Origin: Rippkaea orientalis PCC 8801
GTDB taxonomy: Bacteria > Cyanobacteriota > Cyanobacteriia > Cyanobacteriales > Microcystaceae
Length of the DNA: 64,000 nucleotides
Assembly (NCBI RefSeq): GCF_000021805.1
Contig: NC_011726.1
Span: forward strand, 434,001-498,000
Direction: 5' to 3'
Part shown: positions 39,201 through 46,946 of the stretch, one piece after another
How positions within the stretch are numbered: position 1 is the stretch's first letter
Layout: each line of letters starts with the position of its first letter
The notes under the pieces: generated by a model
Told to the model about the DNA's origin: nothing
The model's database searches: none
The model's input: the letters and a program-made list of their open reading frames with translations, nothing else
Translations under genes and position numbers: made by a program

Positions 39201-39822
39201 CCTCCAAATGTTTACAGAGACTTTCGTAAGTCCCAGGACGCAAAATCTCAATATTAACCCTCAGATTCCCCTGATCAATTAATTCTACTAAAGGACGGGC
39301 AATAGTACGATAACCAATGTCGCTATCTTCATCCGGTCTAGCGACTACAGCTAATAGATTAATAACGGGAAAAACGGGCAAATTAATATTAAGATTAATC
39401 GGTTTAACCAAGCGACGAGTCATCAAACAATCGACCGCAAAGGGACGAGATAACTCAGGATCTTTCATCGCTTCCCAATGCAACGATTGAAACTCAGGCG
39501 TTTTACCTTTAATTTCAAACTGAATATCTTTTAAATGACCTCTTAACTGACAGTAATTAGCATAGGCATTAATATCGGATTTAAAAACCTGTTCAAATAA
39601 AGACAGTCCATAATGGTTGACACTATCGGCTGCTTTCTTAGCAGTTTCCGTATTCAACATAGGAGTTACTAACCACCCCTCAAAATACCATTCTAAAAGA
39701 TTTTCCTCTCGCGGTTCAAAGGGGTCAGAAACCGTGATAGAATATTCTTGATTATTAATCATTAAAAGTGCATTAAATCCGCTTTCTGTTGCTTGTTCTT
39801 CCCGAATAATAATAACTGGCAT
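36235..39822 (-). CDS. CHAT protease - NTPase (NB-ARC/STAND) - TPR protein
   Basis: A 1195-residue multidomain protein. Residues about 130-400 form a CHAT (caspase-like) domain with the dyad His222 in HIIHFDLHGG and Cys296 in LNACQSG. A STAND NTPase follows: P-loop QGMGGTGKTT at 468-477 and Walker B HILILDN near 548. The C-terminal third has at least five TPR units with repeated EEARNYYQQAL, nearly identical in DNA (36480-36930). Protease, NTPase and repeat sensor is the layout of NLR-like bacterial immune or death effectors. ATG 39822 (MPVIII) is preferred over an in-frame GTG at 39873. Confidence 0.88.
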   Translation of the reverse strand: MPVIIIREEQATESGFNALLMINNQEYSITVSDPFEPREENLLEWYFEGWLVTPMLNTETAKKAADSVNHYGLSLFEQVFKSDINAYANYCQLRGHLKDIQFEIKGKTPEFQSLHWEAMKDPELSRPFAVDCLMTRRLVKPINLNINLPVFPVINLLAVVARPDEDSDIGYRTIARPLVELIDQGNLRVNIEILRPGTYESLCKHLEAKGSNYYHIIHFDLHGGLMTYQEFQKGVEKNRYLYQRGYGLEQLEPYNGVKAFLFFEGENKGKAVPVEASELTSLLTGKNIPVCILNACQSGKQIRLDKIEERDDNKVIVGKGVPLQHSNETSLSSRLMQAEMQMVVGMAYSVTVSAARLMMQALYKELFNSKPITEAIRLSRLELYNNKGRQAYFNEIIDLEDWLLPVVYNNQPVNFNLREMTPEETEEYYTQLEQDYRFPLPVYGFVGRDLEILKIEKSLLKHNVLLLQGMGGTGKTTLLNYLREWWYRTHYANKIFYFGYDTKAWTVDQILFEVGRGIYNRFEFAKFQPMGDAAKLGKLITDLRSSNHILILDNLESVTGQPLAIQNTLEKTEQEKLKYLLQRLKGGKTKIVLGSRSEESWLKEVYTNNNIRYLYPLQGLDKESRTELAEKILEATIPNPKKRDKVKEDDNFKRLMKLLAGYPLAMEVVLGNLKTQTPQEILNGLQLADVNLDTGSENKTESILKCVEYSHSNLSPDAQKLLLCLAPFSSFINRFSIPNYVQELQKLDPFQDYPFDQFEDAISEAIHWGLLSPMLLGDPPQPDEDLLTIQPVFPYFLKTKVKELDTATQEALQEGFKNHYIGLARSYFNLLQSKEPQKRQIGIFYCRLEYENLFTGLQICLEKQETIDIYQCLTTYLEVINDYQSCLKLDELVCNAVQNYSPAAKETQLGLDIVIPFVQKANNYLQLQQYEAAKDAYLQSIELLNTLNKVDEQQKQSKLAAIYHQLGIVAQELREWEEARNYYQQAIEYSDRYSQASTYHQLGIVAQELREWEEARNYYQQALSIKIEYSDSYSQASTYQLLGVLAQELHEWEEARKYYKKALCIFIKYSDHYSQAGICHNLGVLAQKLCQWEQAQTYYEQALSIKIEYSDRYSQARTYYCLGMVAEATGNPEDAKNYYLQALQIWVEFNDQYWVENSIQNFKRFYQDNPDDSILEGVASIFNTTVEEIRSVFNN
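36480..36930. repeat. Near-identical TPR-coding repeats
   Basis: Units of about 120 bases, each encoding one TPR helix pair of about 40 residues (YSQASTYHQLG...WEEARNYY), follow one another in the CHAT gene; one is shortened by 12 bases. High DNA identity means copy number may change by recombination, as in repeat sensors under diversifying selection. Confidence 0.8.
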
Positions 39823-39894
39823 AAACTTATCAATAATGTTATCTATAGCATTTCTCACTCTGATGAGGTGCACTTAACGCCTAGATGGTTTGCG

Positions 39895-39919
39895 GGCGTG
39901 GAAACCACGCCCCTACTTT
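39895..39919. repeat. GGGCGTGG hairpin
   Basis: GGGCGTGG and CCACGCCC form a perfect 8-bp stem around AAA, between the CHAT gene and the solitary REP copy. Confidence 0.75.
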
Positions 39920-39974
39920 ATGGTACAATAAAAAAATTGATAAAGTCCGCAATACCCACCCTACAAGTTTATTT

Positions 39975-40040
39975 GTAGGAGCATAATACTATTATGCCCG
40001 TTATTATTGGGTTTAACCGTGTTAAACCCTAACAAAAAAA
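39975..40040. repeat. Solitary REP-like copy
   Basis: One copy with both palindromes of the 35444-36233 array (GGAGCATAATACTATTATGCCC-like and GGGTTTAACCGTGTTAAACCC-like), shortened in the middle. It lies on the far side of the CHAT gene, so copies of the repeat flank that gene on both sides. Confidence 0.85.
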
Positions 40041-40061
40041 CGTTAATATACTTAATTATTT

Positions 40062-40475
40062 ATGACAACAAAACTCAACCTATCAGAATTAGACTATTGG
40101 CAAAAACAATGGCCAAAAGATGAAATAACAGAAACCGTCTTTACCCTAATTATGGATGAAGATGGGGACTTAGAAACCGCATTCAATCAATTATTTCAAC
40201 AAAAAAATGGCATAATTCCTAATATGGCAAATCAATCATTATGGGAAGTCACGTTAAATGTTCTCCGTCAAGAAATTTGTGGAGAAAATAACAGTTTAAA
40301 AAGCCAAATTAAAGAGGTTCGTAACAACCCAGGAAAAACCAGCATAATAACAGGAATTATTATTTATATTGTCGAAAAATGTCAGTTACCCCTAGATACT
40401 GCCCTAGCAACGATGATTGTATTGTATCTTCTTAAAGTAGGAATCGATATTTTTTGTCAATATACATCATACTAA
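40062..40475 (+). CDS. Small membrane protein divergent from the CHAT gene
   Basis: A 137-residue protein. Residues 1-85 are acidic and helical (KDEITETVFTLIMDEDG). Two hydrophobic helices follow (about 91-107, TSIITGIIIYIV; and 113-132). I recognise no family. Divergent placement beside the CHAT-NTPase-TPR gene suggests it may be its partner, perhaps a membrane effector or anchor; this is inference from position only. ATG at 40062. Confidence 0.6.
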   Translation: MTTKLNLSELDYWQKQWPKDEITETVFTLIMDEDGDLETAFNQLFQQKNGIIPNMANQSLWEVTLNVLRQEICGENNSLKSQIKEVRNNPGKTSIITGIIIYIVEKCQLPLDTALATMIVLYLLKVGIDIFCQYTSY

Positions 40476-40520
40476 AATCAACACTTTGTACAAAAAATAA
40501 TCACTAAAAAAGCTATCTAA

Positions 40521-41633
40521 TTAACCTAAATAAGCTTTAACAATTTCGACAATTCTTTGACTCGCTTTTCCATCTCCAAAGGGATTAATAGCATTAGACA
40601 TAGCTTGATAAGCCTCTTTATTAGTTAATAATTCACCTGCTTCTGTTATCATTGTTTGGGGATTTGTCCCCACTAATTTAGCTGTTCCTGCGTCAACTGC
40701 TTCAGGGCGTTCGGTGGTTTCTCTTAATACTAAAACGGGTTTTCCTAGACTGGGTGCTTCCTCTTGTAATCCCCCTGAATCTGTTAGTAATAAATAGGAA
40801 TTTTTAATGGCTGCCACTAATTCCCCGTAGTCCAAAGGTTCGGTTAAAAAGACGCGAGGATGGGTTCCTAATGCTGCTTCAATGGGTTCTCTTACCGTTG
40901 GATTACGGTGCATGGGTAATAATAAAACCGTGTCAGGATGCTTGTCTAAAATCAGCTTAAATCCTTCAAGAATATCTTGTAACGGTTGCCCCCAATTTTC
41001 CCGACGATGAACGGTTGCCAGTAACATTCGATATTGATTGAGATCGAGTCCTTCAATCTTCAAAATAGGTTGTTTTTGTGCTACTGTTAATAAGGCATCA
41101 ATAACCGTATTTCCAGTTAGATGAACTTCTCCTGTTACCCCCGATCGCTTTAAATTTTCTACCGCTAATGTTGTCGGGGCAAAATGTAATTGAGTTAGTT
41201 GAGAAATTAAACGACGGTTAGCTTCTTCTGGGAAGGGATTATAAATATTATCTGTTCTTAAACCCGCTTCAACGTGACCGACGGGAATTTGTTGATAAAA
41301 GGCTGCTAAAGCTGCTGCAAAAGCGGTTGTTGTATCCCCTTGGACAATCACTAATTTAGGCTGAATTTCTTGAAAAATAGTTTCTAAACCCTGTAAACTT
41401 CTGTAGGTAATGTCAGACAAAGTTTGGCCAGGTTGCATAATTTTCAGATCGCGATCGCCTGTTAATTCAAACAGTTCCATCACCTGTTCTACCATTTCCC
41501 GATGCTGTCCTGTTAAAATAACATGGGTTTCAAAGGCTGGTGATTGGCGAAATTGCTGAATCACTGGAGCAAGTTTAATGGCTTCAGGACGGGTTCCTAG
41601 GGTAATACAAATGGGATAAGGGGATGAAATCAT
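40521..41633 (-). CDS. wecB: UDP-N-acetylglucosamine 2-epimerase (non-hydrolysing)
   Basis: Interconverts UDP-GlcNAc and UDP-ManNAc for cell-surface polysaccharide. The 370-residue GT-B-fold protein begins with LGTRPEAIKLAPVI and has HVEAGLRT, the VHRRENWG block and the LTDSGGLQEEAPSLGKPVLVLR nucleotide-binding stretch, all standard. ATG at 41633. No neighbouring ManNAc dehydrogenase is seen, so the final sugar is unknown. Confidence 0.95.
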   Translation of the reverse strand: MISSPYPICITLGTRPEAIKLAPVIQQFRQSPAFETHVILTGQHREMVEQVMELFELTGDRDLKIMQPGQTLSDITYRSLQGLETIFQEIQPKLVIVQGDTTTAFAAALAAFYQQIPVGHVEAGLRTDNIYNPFPEEANRRLISQLTQLHFAPTTLAVENLKRSGVTGEVHLTGNTVIDALLTVAQKQPILKIEGLDLNQYRMLLATVHRRENWGQPLQDILEGFKLILDKHPDTVLLLPMHRNPTVREPIEAALGTHPRVFLTEPLDYGELVAAIKNSYLLLTDSGGLQEEAPSLGKPVLVLRETTERPEAVDAGTAKLVGTNPQTMITEAGELLTNKEAYQAMSNAINPFGDGKASQRIVEIVKAYLG

Positions 41634-41781
41634 TCAAGAATTAGGGCTAAGTCAATCGTTACTATTTTAACTGAATCTAATCGCCGTTACAAAAACGACT
41701 TGGTGACTTGGTGACTTCGTTAACTCTGGCCAGGCTAGAATTTATGTTGAGTTTAGGGACTTAAAATCTTTGAAGCAGAAA

Positions 41782-42477
41782 ATGGCAAAACAGATGACGT
41801 ATTTCTTGGCATTTAATCAAGTTGTCAGTAAAATCGTTGAGAAATATCAGGAGCTAGAGTATGATTATAGTCTATTAGTTGCCTTAAGTGGGATTGATGG
41901 AGCCGGCAAAGGGCATCTCGCTAACCAACTCTCAAAGTCCTTAAATTCATTGGGGATGAAGACGATCATTGTTCATGGAGATGATTGGTTAAACCTACCC
42001 CATATTAGATTTAATGCCAAGAATCCTGCCGAGAATTTTTATCGTAATGGATTTCGCTTTGAAGCGATGTTCAAGGATTTGATTTTACCTTTAAAAAAAC
42101 AGCGTTTTATTCAATTAGAAGCCAATATACTTAAAGAAACATCAACCCATTATCTGCCCTATTTTTATGATTATGAAGACATTGATATTATTATTCTTGA
42201 GGCGATTTATCTAATACAACCAACATTTATCAACGATTATGATCTTGCCTTTTGGGTTGATTGTTCTTTTAAAACGGCTTTAGAAAGAGCCCTGTTAAGA
42301 GGACAAGAAGGGTTATCGAAACAAGACACAATAGAAGCTTATAAAACCCTATATTTTGCAGCACAACTTATTCATTTTAGCCAAGATAATCCTAAAGCCT
42401 TAGCATCGGCTATCATTAACAATGATTTTAGACTCAACAACTGTAGAGACTATCCTCAACTCTTTGAAATCCATTAA
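41782..42477 (+). CDS. Uridine kinase-like P-loop protein
   Basis: A 231-residue NTP-binding protein. The P-loop lies in LSGIDGAGKGHLANQL (about residues 35-50), an unusual GxxGAGKG ending where GKS/T is standard, so G replaces S/T at the Mg-coordinating position. A later DIDIIILEAIYL resembles the Walker B of the phosphoribulokinase/uridine kinase family. The substrate is not evident; loss of the S/T could affect activity. ATG 41782 is chosen over an in-frame TTG at 41770. Confidence 0.7.
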   Translation: MAKQMTYFLAFNQVVSKIVEKYQELEYDYSLLVALSGIDGAGKGHLANQLSKSLNSLGMKTIIVHGDDWLNLPHIRFNAKNPAENFYRNGFRFEAMFKDLILPLKKQRFIQLEANILKETSTHYLPYFYDYEDIDIIILEAIYLIQPTFINDYDLAFWVDCSFKTALERALLRGQEGLSKQDTIEAYKTLYFAAQLIHFSQDNPKALASAIINNDFRLNNCRDYPQLFEIH

Positions 42478-42594
42478 TTCTTAACAATTTTAAGCCATAA
42501 ATTAGGAGACAGTTCTCCCAAAAAGAGCTATCATAGAGAATAGAGCAATTATTGTCGATTCAGTATCACCTTTGATCATTTTTAACATTTTGTG

Positions 42595-43038
42595 ATGCTT
42601 AGTCCATCCTTACTTTGGTTAATTGCAGGGGCTATCCTGTGTCTCATGGAAGTCGTTTTTCCCGTTGCTTTCGTCGCCTTTATGATGGGTCTGAGTGCTA
42701 TTATTGTAGCTGCGATCGCCCTAGTCATTCCTGCCTTTTCTCTTCAGGTTATTCTTTGGTTAAGCTTCTCTACCGTTTTAGTCGTGGGATCTCGACGATT
42801 ATTACCCAAGAAAAAAATGCTAAATGCTAACTTACGGGATGCAGAGGAAGGGGAAACCTTAACGGAAATTGAGCCAGGAAAGACGGGGAGAGTTCTCTAT
42901 GAAGGCAATTCTTGGCAAGCCAAATGTGCTGATGAAAAATTAGCGATCGCCCCTTATCAAAAAGTTTATATTGTTACAAGAAAAGGCAACACCCTAATTG
43001 TTTTACCTGAACTTCTATCTCCGCCTGATAATAGTTAA
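42595..43038 (+). CDS. NfeD-like membrane protein
   Basis: A 147-residue protein with three hydrophobic segments (about residues 4-70) and a C-terminal OB-fold domain (about 90-143, [18 protein letters not shown]). This is the short NfeD form. NfeD proteins usually pair with an SPFH/stomatin-type protein, as here: the downstream gene starts 38 bases later. ATG 42595 follows a possible GTG at 42592. Confidence 0.88.
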   Translation: MLSPSLLWLIAGAILCLMEVVFPVAFVAFMMGLSAIIVAAIALVIPAFSLQVILWLSFSTVLVVGSRRLLPKKKMLNANLRDAEEGETLTEIEPGKTGRVLYEGNSWQAKCADEKLAIAPYQKVYIVTRKGNTLIVLPELLSPPDNS

Positions 43039-43076
43039 TCTGTCTTAATTTGTCATTATTTATTGAGAGGTTAATC

Positions 43077-44042
43077 ATGGAATTTTTCTTAGTCGTCTTA
43101 GTTCTTGGGGCTTCTACTTTGTTTGGTTCAGTCAAAATTGTTAACGAAAAAAACGAAAAATTAGTCGAAAGATTAGGAAGCTACAACAAAAAATTAAGCC
43201 CTGGACTCAACTTTATTTTCCCCTTTATTGATCGAGTGGTCTTTCAAGAGACTATCCGAGAAAAAGTTCTTGATATTCCCCCCCAATCTTGCATTACCAA
43301 AGACAACGTTTCTATTACCGTTGATGCGGTCGTTTATTGGCGCATTATGGATATGGAAAAAGCCTACTACAAAGTGGAAAATCTCCAATCAGCGATGGTC
43401 AATTTAGTCTTAACACAAATTCGTTCAGAAATCGGCAAATTAGAACTCGATCAAACCTTTACAGCCAGAACAGAAATCAACGAAATTTTACTGCGAGAAT
43501 TAGACATTGCCACAGACCCCTGGGGAGTGAAAGTCACCCGTGTTGAATTAAGAGATATTATGCCTTCAAAAGCCGTGCAAGATTCCATGGAATTACAGAT
43601 GGCCGCAGAACGCAAAAAACGGGCAGCCATTTTAACCTCAGAAGGGGAAAGAGATTCGGCCATTAATTCTGCCCAAGGACAGGCACAAGCGAGGGTATTA
43701 GACGCTGAAGCGATGAAAACGGCAGAAATTCTCAAAGCCGAAGCGCAACGACAACAACAGATTTTGAAAGCCGAAGCAACCGCCCAAGCCTTAGAGATTT
43801 TGACCCAAAAATTAAGCAGTGATCCCCATGCCCGTGAAGCCCTACAATTTCTCTTAGCCCAAAATTATTTAGACATGGGTATTAGCATCGGCAATAGTGA
43901 GAGTAGCAAAGTGATGTTTATGGACCCGCGCAATATTGTGGCTACCCTAGAAGGCGTTCGTTCAGTGGTTGGAAACCAACCCAACGAATACCAAGCATTA
44001 GTGCAGGAATTGGACAAAATTGATCGTCATTCGGCGGGATAA
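43077..44042 (+). CDS. SPFH/Band 7 (stomatin-like, QmcA-type) protein
   Basis: A 321-residue protein with one N-terminal membrane helix, an SPFH domain (about residues 20-200, [18 protein letters not shown]-like start and [17 protein letters not shown]), a coiled coil rich in Glu/Ala ([21 protein letters not shown]), then a short tail. These form large membrane rings and are thought to organise membrane microdomains or proteases, with NfeD as partner. ATG 43077 has GAGAGG seven bases upstream and is preferred over an upstream TTG at 43050. Confidence 0.92.
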   Translation: MEFFLVVLVLGASTLFGSVKIVNEKNEKLVERLGSYNKKLSPGLNFIFPFIDRVVFQETIREKVLDIPPQSCITKDNVSITVDAVVYWRIMDMEKAYYKVENLQSAMVNLVLTQIRSEIGKLELDQTFTARTEINEILLRELDIATDPWGVKVTRVELRDIMPSKAVQDSMELQMAAERKKRAAILTSEGERDSAINSAQGQAQARVLDAEAMKTAEILKAEAQRQQQILKAEATAQALEILTQKLSSDPHAREALQFLLAQNYLDMGISIGNSESSKVMFMDPRNIVATLEGVRSVVGNQPNEYQALVQELDKIDRHSAG

Positions 44043-44056
44043 TTATATCTAAATTC

Positions 44057-44719
44057 TTAGTAATTTAGGCTTTGATTTTTTATTTTTTCTTGTCTAACCC
44101 ACTGTCTAAAAGCTTTCATGGTTTTATTGCGCCCTTGTGTATTACATTGATTGAGATAATAAGGGATGATTTCTTTTAGGGGAAAGTTAGGAAAAATGAG
44201 ACTGTATTCAACTTCGATATAGTGGCTTTCTTGTAAGCGATTAATCTGTAAATTTCCAGATTCAAATCTCCATAATTCTGGTACACCTAATGCTGCATAA
44301 ATATGAGGATGAGGACGAGAAGTTAGCTCGATTTCTAAGGCTAAATCTGGAGGAGGATCGAAGGCTAAATCAAGGCGATTTTTGCCTCTGATCGCTCTTT
44401 CGTTCTTAATATAAAAACAGTTATCCGGTTCAATACCTTGTTTCATTAATTCATTTTTAAAAGTGGTTGAACCTAAGCACCAAAATTCAATCTCTAGTTC
44501 TTCAAGTAGTGCTTCAACTAAATTACTAACAAGAACTTTCCTAACTTCATGCTCAGATAAAGGGGTCATAATTTCTAGCAGTCCTTGATCGTAAGCAATT
44601 TTAGTAGCACGGTGTTCTCCTAAGTCTTCGAGAATTTTCTCAAATTCTTGCCAACTGACATCCTGTAATAATACTTTATGTCCTGGGGGAATGGTCAATC
44701 GCTTGAGTTCTAATAACAT
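44057..44719 (-). CDS. Uma2-family (DUF820) putative endonuclease
   Basis: A 220-residue protein of the PD-(D/E)XK-type Uma2 family, which is highly amplified in cyanobacteria. Visible motifs are MTPLSEHE near residue 50 and the active-site segment FDPPPDLALEIELTSR near 115-130, then LGVPELWRF. Biological role is unknown; such genes are often linked to mobile or defence contexts. ATG 44719. Confidence 0.85.
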   Translation of the reverse strand: MLLELKRLTIPPGHKVLLQDVSWQEFEKILEDLGEHRATKIAYDQGLLEIMTPLSEHEVRKVLVSNLVEALLEELEIEFWCLGSTTFKNELMKQGIEPDNCFYIKNERAIRGKNRLDLAFDPPPDLALEIELTSRPHPHIYAALGVPELWRFESGNLQINRLQESHYIEVEYSLIFPNFPLKEIIPYYLNQCNTQGRNKTMKAFRQWVRQEKIKNQSLNY

Positions 44720-44764
44720 TTTTTATTGGCTTCTTGGTGGGCAATACCCGAAAAGTGGAAGTAA

Positions 44765-44853
44765 GGTCAACGCTGAGCGGAGTTGAAGTGTTGACCCCTA
44801 CATGATAAGGTTTAGCCGACAATCAATATCCTAACCTTTCAAAATGCTATAAC
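44765..44853. repeat. Dispersed palindromic element, copy 2
   Basis: Reverse-orientation relative of the element at 28431-28545. GGTCAAC (44765-44771) and GTTGACC (44790-44796) form the palindrome, with a longer loop than copy 1. The flank (TACATGATAAGGTTTAGCCG) aligns with copy 1's left flank read on the other strand. Confidence 0.75.
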
Positions 44854-44878
44854 TATTAACTATTAACGATTAACTGCT
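44851..44878. repeat. Heptamer tandem repeat at the LysR gene's 3' end
   Basis: Units AACTATT (44851-44857), AACTATT, AACGATT and AACTGCT run into the last codons of the LysR gene, whose TAA stop is at 44858-44856. The repeat supplies the protein's final residues. Confidence 0.8.
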
Positions 44879-45839
44879 CATTGTTTATTGTTAATGGTTC
44901 ATGAGTCAAAGATTCTTGATAGGTAGAAAATTCGGGTAAAATTTCGTTAATAAACGCTTCGGCTGCTTTAGAACGATAGCGAGTGGGATTCATAATCACC
45001 GATAATGTTCGTCTGACTTCCACTTGCTTAATTGGGGCAACATGAAGCCCGCCCATTTGTAATTCTTTTTCAATGGCAGTCACCGAAACAAAAGCAGCCC
45101 CTAATCCGGCTTGAACCGCATTTTTAATCGCTTCAATCGAATTAAGTTCCATCTCAATTTTCAGGCGTTTTGTATCGATATCACAGCGAGTTAACACCTT
45201 ATCAATCACCTTACGAATCGTAGATTGAGAATCAAGACTGATAAAATTGAGGCGATATAAATCTTCTTTTTGAATCATTTCTACCTTAGCCAAAGGATGA
45301 AAAACAGGTAGAATTAAGGCTAATTCATCCTCAGCGTAGGGCAGAATCGTTAACGTTTCTTGGAGTTCTGCCGGAACTTCTCCGCCAATAATGGCTAAAT
45401 CAACCTGTCCATTGGCAACTCCCCAAGAAGTTCTACGGGTTGAATGAACCTGGAGTTGCACCGAAACATCAGGATATTTTTGGTGAAATAACCCAATCAT
45501 GCGAGGTAGAAGATAGGTTCCCGTGGTTTGGGATGCGCCGACAATTAACGTTCCCCCTTGAAGATTTTGTAAATCTTCGATCGCCCGACAGGTTTCTTGA
45601 CAGAGGGTGATAATTTTTTCACCATAGGAGAGGAGTAGATGTCCAGCTTCTGTCAACTGGGCTTTGCGTCCACCGCGATCAAACAGGGGGACATTCAGTT
45701 GCTTTTCCAAGTTTTGGACTTGGAGACTCACTGCTGGTTGAGAAACGTAGAGGGTGTCAGCCGCCCGTTTAAAACTCCCTTCCGCCGCGATCGCTTTGAG
45801 GATACGGAGTTGATCTAAGGTAAAAGGAATATCTGCCAT
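44856..45839 (-). CDS. LysR-type regulator, RbcR/CmpR/NdhR group
   Basis: A 327-residue transcription factor: winged helix-turn-helix at residues about 5-65 ([39 protein letters not shown]), then the effector domain (about 90-300). In cyanobacteria this group controls carbon acquisition (rbc, cmp, ndh genes) in response to photosynthetic metabolites. The start and domain order fit RbcR, but RbcR, NdhR and CmpR cannot be told apart by eye, so no symbol is given. The final residues (NNEQLIVNS) are encoded by a heptamer repeat. ATG 45839 is preferred over 45872. Confidence 0.88.
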   Translation of the reverse strand: MADIPFTLDQLRILKAIAAEGSFKRAADTLYVSQPAVSLQVQNLEKQLNVPLFDRGGRKAQLTEAGHLLLSYGEKIITLCQETCRAIEDLQNLQGGTLIVGASQTTGTYLLPRMIGLFHQKYPDVSVQLQVHSTRRTSWGVANGQVDLAIIGGEVPAELQETLTILPYAEDELALILPVFHPLAKVEMIQKEDLYRLNFISLDSQSTIRKVIDKVLTRCDIDTKRLKIEMELNSIEAIKNAVQAGLGAAFVSVTAIEKELQMGGLHVAPIKQVEVRRTLSVIMNPTRYRSKAAEAFINEILPEFSTYQESLTHEPLTINNEQLIVNS

Positions 45840-45992
45840 AATTTTCTCAAAAAGTGTGTAAGGAGTCAGCACCTTAAGGCAACAGGACTTGCTTAAATTA
45901 AATGACGGAACATTGCCTCAAAAAGATACCTATTCCCCCTGCCAATGACAGTAGCACAACATGGGGATCAAATTATCTTGATACAGACAAGA

Positions 45993-46037
45993 GGGTGGGG
46001 AGGGTGGGGAGTGTGGGGAGTGTGGGGAGTGTGGGGA
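45993..46037 (+). repeat. Five 9-bp G-rich repeats with G-quadruplex potential
   Basis: GGGTGGGGA occurs twice (45993-46010), followed by three GTGTGGGGA units to 46037. The first 18 bases have four G-runs of at least three with one-base spacers, a textbook G-quadruplex pattern. It is between the divergent LysR and Z-ISO genes, 50-100 bases before the latter. Confidence 0.9.
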
Positions 46038-46109
46038 GAGGGGGCTGTTAATGATTTTGGCTATTGAGAGTTATGATTTAATTAAAATGTGGCTATCGTC
46101 AACTATTCC

Positions 46110-46883
46110 ATGATTCTAATCCCTGCCCCTTACCTTTTCCTCTCTGAACTCAGTTTCATCACTCTATCAGGAGTGCCAACTTGGTTAACACCGAGTCATG
46201 GGGTCATATTAGGGCTATTATTGGGGTTTGCTATTGCCCACAGTGGGTTAGCTGCCTTACGTTTTTGGGGAGAAAGCAAAATTGGCGCGAGACTCTATCG
46301 GGTTTTGTTTGCTTTGGTGAGTATTCCCTTGGCGGTTATTTTAATTACCTACTTTTTCAATCATCGTTACGATGGACTCATACTTTGGCAAGTTCAGGAC
46401 GTTTGGGGAGTTAAACAAATTGTTTGGGGATTGAGTGCCATTTCCTTTCTGTTTCTGTATCCCGCGACCTTTAATCTTCTTGAAATTGCTGCGATCGCTA
46501 AACCCCAAGTTCACCTTTACGAAACGGGTATCCTTCGGGTTTGTCGCCATCCCCAAATGGTAGGACAGGTTATTTGGTGTATTGCCCATACTCTCTGGAT
46601 TGGCACGACTTTTACGTTAATCACGTCTTTAGGGTTAATTGCCCACCATCTCTTTGCCGTTTGGCATGGAGACTATCGCCTCCAAAAACGCTACGGAGAC
46701 GCTTTTATTGCCGTTAAAGAACGCACCTCGATTATTCCCTTTTTAGCCATTCTCGACGGTCGTCAAACCTTTAAAGGGGAAGAATTGATCAAACCGGCCT
46801 ATCTTGGTGTTTTGGTGTTTGTTGGGTTGCTTTGGTGGGGACATCCTTGGTTACTGCAAATTACCGCCCAAGTTCCTTGGTAA
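46110..46883 (+). CDS. NnrU-family / 15-cis-zeta-carotene isomerase-like protein
   Basis: A roughly 257-residue polytopic membrane protein of the NnrU/Z-ISO family. Conserved segments are TPSHGVILGLLLGFAIAHSG, YDGLILWQ, GILRVCRHPQM and HHLFAVWHGDYRLQKRYGD, with His residues in the pattern that binds haem in Z-ISO. Z-ISO converts 9,15,9'-tri-cis to 9,9'-di-cis zeta-carotene in carotenoid synthesis. Sequence class fits the cyanobacterial Z-ISO group, but NnrU proteins of denitrifiers are related. A GTG at 46089 is an alternative start. A hairpin repeat follows the stop, between it and convergent dxs. Confidence 0.8.
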   Translation: MILIPAPYLFLSELSFITLSGVPTWLTPSHGVILGLLLGFAIAHSGLAALRFWGESKIGARLYRVLFALVSIPLAVILITYFFNHRYDGLILWQVQDVWGVKQIVWGLSAISFLFLYPATFNLLEIAAIAKPQVHLYETGILRVCRHPQMVGQVIWCIAHTLWIGTTFTLITSLGLIAHHLFAVWHGDYRLQKRYGDAFIAVKERTSIIPFLAILDGRQTFKGEELIKPAYLGVLVFVGLLWWGHPWLLQITAQVPW

Positions 46884-46917
46884 GTAAACTTTGAAAGAGT
46901 AAAATTTGAAAGGTTAG

Positions 46918-46941
46918 TAGGGTGGGCATTGCCCACCCTAC
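46918..46941. repeat. GGTGGGC-type hairpin repeat between Z-ISO and dxs
   Basis: TAGGGTGGGCA/TTGCCCACCCTA palindrome between two convergent stops; fourth member of the family that occurs at 9984, 14457 and 29743. Confidence 0.85.
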
Positions 46942-46946
46942 TGTTT

